64,000 nucleotides of DNA from NCBI GenBank assembly GCA_014075295.1, contig CP046180.1, positions 855,945 through 919,944 of the forward strand, in the 5' to 3' direction. Under the pieces are notes generated by a model. The model was not told where the DNA came from, did not search any database, and saw only the letters and a list, made by a program, of their open reading frames with translations. Of the stretch, positions 60,301-64,000 are shown piece by piece (position 1 is the first letter of the stretch; the number at the start of each line of letters is the position of its first letter). Source of the stretch: Candidatus Mycalebacterium zealandia (GTDB lineage: Bacteria; Desulfobacterota_D; UBA1144; Nemesobacterales; Mycalebacteriaceae). Position numbers and translations under genes: made by a program.

Positions 60301-61410
60301 GTGTCTTTTCCAATTCACAAACTCCGGAAAATAAAATGGCAACTGTTCGCGCTGTGTTTTCTCGCAGTCTGCCTTGCGTGGTCTCAAAGCCCCGCCGAGT
60401 TGTCGCGGCTGGGAATTTTTGACAAAGAAAAAACCCCGAAAATAGTAGTTGAAAGTTTCAAATGGAGAGCCGGCGGAGCGGGAAGAAGAGCGATTTTCTC
60501 CGAAGTAACCCTGAGAAACGATGACGAAAGGGATTTTTCCGCCATTGTTCTCAAGGCGCGTTTTTCATTGAAGTATGGAGAACCGGCGGGCAGTACGCGC
60601 GGCACAATCAGGAAGACACTCAAAGCCGGAGAAACCAGAACTTTGAAGGACGTCCGGCTCGGAATCATGAATTTTGACATTGACTCGGTTGAGCTTGAAG
60701 TGGTGGGCGCGACCGCCGCGTCTGACGGCAAGCCCGATCACCCGCTTGAAGTAACGGCGTGGGATTGGAGAGCCGCGGGACAATCAGTCGGAACCGGAAC
60801 CATAGAGAGCATAACGGTCAAAAACCCCGCGCCGGAACCATACGGAAAGGTGGAGTTTGTTATTGTTCAGAAAAAAGCCGGGGAGAAAATAATGACAACC
60901 TCAGTGCCGACAGAAAAAATTGCAAACGCCCGCTCTGAAACTGTCTACAAGGAAGTCAATCCGGGATTTATTCACCCCGCCACAGACGAGATTGTTGTGC
61001 TAATCAAGTCCGCGTATCCGGTTTCACGAAAACAGGAAACGCTTATGCGCAAAAAAGCGCTTGATCCACATCCCGAACCGGATTCCAACACCCCGGTGCC
61101 GGGCTACGACGTTGAGGTAAAAAAGTTTGAATGGGGAAGCGGAGCCGCGGGCTCGCTCGGAATGGTGGATTATCTTGTTCTGAAAAACAGAAGTTCGGTG
61201 CGCTACGCGGAAATCACCATAGCTATTGACTTTCTTTCAAACAAGAAAAGAGTGCTCACCACAAACACCTTTAAAATCAAAAACCCGCCCCCGCCCGGCG
61301 GGACAAGAAAATACAGGAACATCAGTATTGGGATTTTGAACGTCTCTCCGGGAAAAGAGTCCGTCAAAGTTTACGTCAAAGGCGGCAAGCCCGCGCGCGG
61401 CGGCGGATAA
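60301..61410 (+). CDS. Secreted protein with three tandem FxW-type beta repeats
   Basis: A 369-residue protein with a signal peptide (WQLFALCFLAVCLAWS, cleavage near residue 28). Three related units of about 100 residues follow. Their starts align: VVESFKWRAGGAGR (about 43), EVTAWDWRAAGQSVG (about 154) and EVKKFEWGSGAAGS (about 272). Each then has a strand ending LRNDDERDFSAI, VKNPAPEPYGKV or LKNRSSVRYAEI. The fold is probably Ig-like or FxLYD-like beta. It starts on GTG, with TATAGT (60280-60285) 15 nt upstream. No function is known; cell-surface or periplasmic binding is possible. Confidence 0.72.
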   Translation: MSFPIHKLRKIKWQLFALCFLAVCLAWSQSPAELSRLGIFDKEKTPKIVVESFKWRAGGAGRRAIFSEVTLRNDDERDFSAIVLKARFSLKYGEPAGSTRGTIRKTLKAGETRTLKDVRLGIMNFDIDSVELEVVGATAASDGKPDHPLEVTAWDWRAAGQSVGTGTIESITVKNPAPEPYGKVEFVIVQKKAGEKIMTTSVPTEKIANARSETVYKEVNPGFIHPATDEIVVLIKSAYPVSRKQETLMRKKALDPHPEPDSNTPVPGYDVEVKKFEWGSGAAGSLGMVDYLVLKNRSSVRYAEITIAIDFLSNKKRVLTTNTFKIKNPPPPGGTRKYRNISIGILNVSPGKESVKVYVKGGKPARGGG

Positions 61411-61411
61411 T

Positions 61412-61633
61412 TCAGCCTCCAACAAGCGCCGCTTCTTTCATAATATCGGCAAGTCCTTCACTGAAAGACAACGCCCCGATGAGAGGAATCACTATGCATG
61501 AACGTCCGCCGCTCACCTCTGTTATACGAACGTATTTCCCTTTGTGGTTCTCTCTTAAGTCAAAGAAAAACTTCTTCTGTTCAATGTTGACCCGCTTGCT
61601 ACCATAGTCTTTTTCAAAATCTTCCCTGCTCAT
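61412..61633 (-). CDS. PUR-alpha-like small nucleic-acid-binding protein
   Basis: A 73-residue protein. EQKKFFFDLRENHKGKYVRITEVSGGRSCIVIPL resembles one PUR repeat, the single-stranded DNA/RNA-binding unit of PUR-alpha-like bacterial proteins. The ATG at 61633 has a strong GAGGGG Shine-Dalgarno 8 nt upstream, which decides it over the GTG at 61642. The stop is one base from the convergent secreted-protein stop. The role is unknown. Confidence 0.7.
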   Translation of the reverse strand: MSREDFEKDYGSKRVNIEQKKFFFDLRENHKGKYVRITEVSGGRSCIVIPLIGALSFSEGLADIMKEAALVGG

Positions 61634-61700
61634 TGATACCACCCCTCTGCGGAAATCCAGGAAGCATTTATGCTATCAATAAGAGACGAAAATCAAATGC

Positions 61701-61729
61701 TTGGCAGTCGCGGGCATTGGATTTATATT
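61701..61729 (+). promoter_or_regulatory. Thioesterase promoter, leaderless
   Basis: TTGGCA (61701-61706), exactly 17 nt, then TATATT (61724-61729). The ATG of the thioesterase follows after 8 nt, so the transcript should start at or one base before it. There is no Shine-Dalgarno. This is the cleanest leaderless-type promoter in the window. Confidence 0.6.
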
Positions 61730-61737
61730 GTTTGAAT

Positions 61738-62172
61738 ATGTCGCCAAGATGCAAAATAGAAATGCCGCGCCGTTTTCAGTTTTCAACCGACATACCGGTC
61801 AGGATAAGCGACATAAACCACGGAATGCATGTCGGGCACGATTCTTTTCTCACAATAACCCATGAAGCGCGCGTGAGATTTCTCAAATCTCTCGGAGCAA
61901 CCGAGGGCGACGTGTTCGGCAGGGGAATTGTGCTTTCAGACGCGGAGCTTTCATACACGAACGAGTCTTTCTACGGAGACACGCTGAACATCAAAATTGC
62001 CTGCGGGGATTTGCTCAAATACGGTCTGAATATGTTCTATCTCATTTCCGAGAAAAAACGGAAAATAGAAATCGCGCGCGTGCGAACCGGAATTGTGTTT
62101 TTTGACTATAAGAAACGCAAAGTGGCGCGCGTGCCGAAAAGGTTCGCGTTAGCGTTGTCCGAACTGAAATAG
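61738..62172 (+). CDS. Acyl-CoA thioesterase-like (4HBT hotdog fold)
   Basis: A 144-residue hotdog-fold protein. PVRISDINHGMHVGHDSFLTITHEARVRFL corresponds to the catalytic D-x-x-x-H-x-N region of 4-hydroxybenzoyl-CoA thioesterase-type enzymes. VLSDAELSYTNESFYGDTLNIKI is the second core strand set. The substrate is unknown, likely a short- or medium-chain acyl-CoA. The ATG at 61738 is set by the promoter 8 nt upstream; ATG 61762 is an alternative. It is convergent with the protease gene, 3 bp apart. Confidence 0.8.
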   Translation: MSPRCKIEMPRRFQFSTDIPVRISDINHGMHVGHDSFLTITHEARVRFLKSLGATEGDVFGRGIVLSDAELSYTNESFYGDTLNIKIACGDLLKYGLNMFYLISEKKRKIEIARVRTGIVFFDYKKRKVARVPKRFALALSELK

Positions 62173-62175
62173 GCT

Positions 62176-63732
62176 CTATTTCCCGTTCTCGGGAACCAGG
62201 GAAATGAAAACATTACCACCCCGCCTGCGCACAAGAATCCGCGTGCGGTTGCCTTTGTTTGTTTTGTCAATCGCCTTGTTATAATCCCTGACCGACTTAA
62301 GCGGCTCGCCATCAATCTCAAGTATTACATCTCCCTCTCTGATTCCGGACTTCCACCCTCTCCCGCCACGGCTTGCCTGAATCACAACCACTCCGCTTTT
62401 CCAGTCCAGGCGGTAGCGCTGGGCAAGCCCCTGATCAATGTCCGCAACCTTGATTCCAATTGAGGAAGAATCTGTTGTTTCCTCTTGCGCGGGACGTGCG
62501 GCGCGGTCATCTTCGGGAGTTTCCATCTTTGTTATTTTGATGTTCAGGTTTTTTCTTTTGCCGTTTCTGATAAGTGAAATGCGGGCTTTTGTGCCGGGTT
62601 TAAGGTCGGCGACAATTCGCGGAAGATCCGAAGACTCTTTCACTTCCTCGCCCTGAAACCGGATTATAACGTCTCCCGCTTTCATTCCGGCACGCTCGGC
62701 GGGGCTGCCTGAAAAAACCTCGCTCACAAGCGCTCCGCGCGTGTTTTCAACTCCGAGACTTTCGGCAAGGTCTTCGGTCAATTTTTGAATTGAAACGCCT
62801 ATCCACCCTCTCACGACCTTTCCGTTTTTCTTTAACTGGCTCACGATTCCCGCGACCATGTCAATCGGAATTGAAAAACCTATCCCCTGCCCTTGAGACG
62901 CGACCGCTGTGTTGACCGCGATGACAAGACCTTCAAGATTGAACAGAGGTCCCCCGCTGTTGCCCGGATTCAATGGCGCGTCCGTCTGTATGAAATTGTC
63001 ATACGCGCCCATGTTGAGAGATCTTCCTTTCGCGCTCACAATTCCCGCCGTTACCGTGTAACCAAGTCCGAGCGGATTGCCAATGGCGAACACCCACTCC
63101 CCTATTCTTAACTTTTCGGAATTGCCTAAACGGACGGGAACAAGTTTTTCGCGGGGATTTATTTTGAGAAGAGCGATGTCGGTTTTGGGATCCGAGCCGA
63201 CCACGCGCGCCTCGTATTTTGAACCGTTTTCAAGCGTAACCTCAATTTCTTCAGCTTTATCCACAACATGATTATTGGTAACGATGTGCCCTTCAGTGTC
63301 CACTATAAAACCCGAGCCAAGCCCCCTGTTTCTGAACTCCCGCTGCGGATTCTGCCCGAAAAAATTGCCGAAAAACTCTTCAAATAAATCACCTCGTCCG
63401 CCGAATGGCCCTCCCGGAGACATGGTGAATTTTGAAACCGTGGAAGTGCTTATGTTGACAACGGACGGCTTGTGCTTCTCAACAAGCTCGGCGAAAGACG
63501 GAAAGTCCCCGAAGGAGGTTTTTCTCCGAACGGTTTCTTCAATCCGCTCAGGCGGTAAAACAAACTGCTTTTCTTCGGCGGACGGAAGACTTTCAAACTC
63601 ATACGGGACTTGTTCCGCGTGTGTTTTGCCACCAATGAAAAAGTCCGGGATTTCGGGTGAAAAGCCCTTTGAAACGACAAAGCTGAAACCCGTAATTACA
63701 AACCCGACCAGAATAATATTCGCTATTCTCAT
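62176..63732 (-). CDS. degP: Do-family serine protease (DegP/HtrA)
   Basis: A 518-residue periplasmic protease/chaperone. An N-terminal hydrophobic anchor or signal (NIILVGFVITGFSFVV) is followed by a linker and the trypsin-like domain with His155 (NNHVVDK), Asp185 (PKTDIALL) and Ser259 (NPGNSGGPL). Two PDZ domains follow (about 310-400, with GWIGVSIQKL and GSPAERAGMKAGDVI; and about 430-515, with IREGDVILEIDGEPL). The Q-linker FGGRGDLFEEFFGNFFG is typical of DegP LA loops. A GGAG Shine-Dalgarno overlaps the end of aroK. It should handle envelope stress. Confidence 0.95.
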   Translation of the reverse strand: MRIANIILVGFVITGFSFVVSKGFSPEIPDFFIGGKTHAEQVPYEFESLPSAEEKQFVLPPERIEETVRRKTSFGDFPSFAELVEKHKPSVVNISTSTVSKFTMSPGGPFGGRGDLFEEFFGNFFGQNPQREFRNRGLGSGFIVDTEGHIVTNNHVVDKAEEIEVTLENGSKYEARVVGSDPKTDIALLKINPREKLVPVRLGNSEKLRIGEWVFAIGNPLGLGYTVTAGIVSAKGRSLNMGAYDNFIQTDAPLNPGNSGGPLFNLEGLVIAVNTAVASQGQGIGFSIPIDMVAGIVSQLKKNGKVVRGWIGVSIQKLTEDLAESLGVENTRGALVSEVFSGSPAERAGMKAGDVIIRFQGEEVKESSDLPRIVADLKPGTKARISLIRNGKRKNLNIKITKMETPEDDRAARPAQEETTDSSSIGIKVADIDQGLAQRYRLDWKSGVVVIQASRGGRGWKSGIREGDVILEIDGEPLKSVRDYNKAIDKTNKGNRTRILVRRRGGNVFISLVPENGK

Positions 63733-63735
63733 TTT

Positions 63736-64000
63736 CTATTCTCCGTTTTTTGAAACTCCGTCGGGAAATAAAATCCCGACCACTCTTTCGGCAATCCGGT
63801 CCGGGGAAAGTCCGTCCGTTTCCACAGTAAAACATGCGGTTTCGTAAAGATGTTTGCGCCCGGAGAAAATCTCCGCCGCTTTTGCCTCAGGACTTGGAAC
63901 TTTCAAAAGGGGTCTCGGAGCATCCTGTGAAATTCTGTGCATCAGAGTTTTAAAATCCGCCTTCAAGTATATAACAACGCCCGCTTGTTTCATAGCGGCG
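63736..64000 (-). CDS. aroK: Shikimate kinase, C-terminal part, truncated by window edge
   Basis: The final 87 codons of a shikimate kinase, which phosphorylates shikimate in aromatic amino acid synthesis. GVVIYLKADFKTLMHRISQDAPRPLL contains the Arg of the substrate/LID region, and GRKHLYETACFTVETDGLSPDRIAERVV is the normal ending. The Walker A and N-terminus lie beyond the right edge. It is 3 bp upstream of degP on the same strand. Confidence 0.88.
   Translation of the reverse strand, partial: AAMKQAGVVIYLKADFKTLMHRISQDAPRPLLKVPSPEAKAAEIFSGRKHLYETACFTVETDGLSPDRIAERVVGILFPDGVSKNGE

Overview
The window looks like core chromosome of a bacterium with an outer membrane. Genes are packed tightly, many adjacent genes overlap by 1-4 bases, and intergenic gaps are mostly under 100 bp. 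The gene set includes an HtrA/DegP protease, Lgt, a sigma-32-like sigma factor, glutathione S-transferase, futalosine-type menaquinone synthesis, endonuclease-type MutL, GlnRS, ScpAB, a CdaA/CdaR c-di-AMP module and an extended type B L31. This fits an uncultured, streamlined, probably oxygen-using lineage related to Desulfobacterota or Dadabacteria. That placement is a guess from gene content, and no rRNA is present to settle it.

Layout. 1-4503: the end of uvrA, then a menaquinone block (UbiA-type prenyltransferase, UbiX, UbiD, MqnE). 4542-11504: an FMN hydroxyacid oxidase, MgtE, recO, argJ, pyrD and ychF. 11530-11790: tRNA-His, tRNA-Arg and tRNA-Pro, with a promoter upstream. 11817-22067: a metallo-beta-lactamase-fold hydrolase, a cysteine synthase, then ftsH-folP-cdaA-cdaR-glmM-pdxJ-acpS-folC. 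22076-30315: a DnaC-like helicase loader with a partner gene, rpe and glnS (divergent), a thioredoxin-like protein, a CDGSH protein, ilvE, a glycosyltransferase and der. 30345-37761: ybeY facing a long minus-strand run (secreted protein, GST, metK, ahcY, xerD, site-2 protease, scpA, scpB). 37841-43029: hemB, a quinone reductase-like enzyme, a histone-deacetylase-fold enzyme, L31, a nucleotidyltransferase, a class I amidotransferase, a SelW-like protein and tRNA-Asn. 43060-47304: a sigma factor, alaS, rpmA and rplU. 50292-64000: a fluoroacetate-dehalogenase-like hydrolase, an HNH protein, lgt, hisC, hisD, ptsH, mqnC, an RsuA-type pseudouridine synthase, efp, mutL, small proteins, a secreted three-repeat protein, a thioesterase, a Do-type protease and a partial aroK.

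The accessory part is 47360-50300, wedged between rplU and the alpha/beta hydrolase. It is visibly more AT-rich than its surroundings. It holds an SMC/OLD-like ABC ATPase, an overlapping small protein with a PD-(D/E)xK-like nuclease signature, and a TIR-domain protein. Both the ATPase and the TIR gene are preceded by near-identical 41-bp segments that also read as homologous C-terminal peptide tails. I read this as an anti-phage defence island. The ATPase/nuclease pair is the best candidate for an undescribed system.

A second pattern is regulatory. Several first-in-operon genes (mgtE, the metallo-hydrolase, rpe, glnS, the CDGSH gene, the thioesterase and the sigma factor) have a recognisable -10 element only 7-10 nt before the start codon and no Shine-Dalgarno. 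This suggests frequent leaderless mRNAs, alongside Shine-Dalgarno-led genes such as rplU, rpmE2 and ychF. Start codons other than ATG (GTG, TTG) are common.
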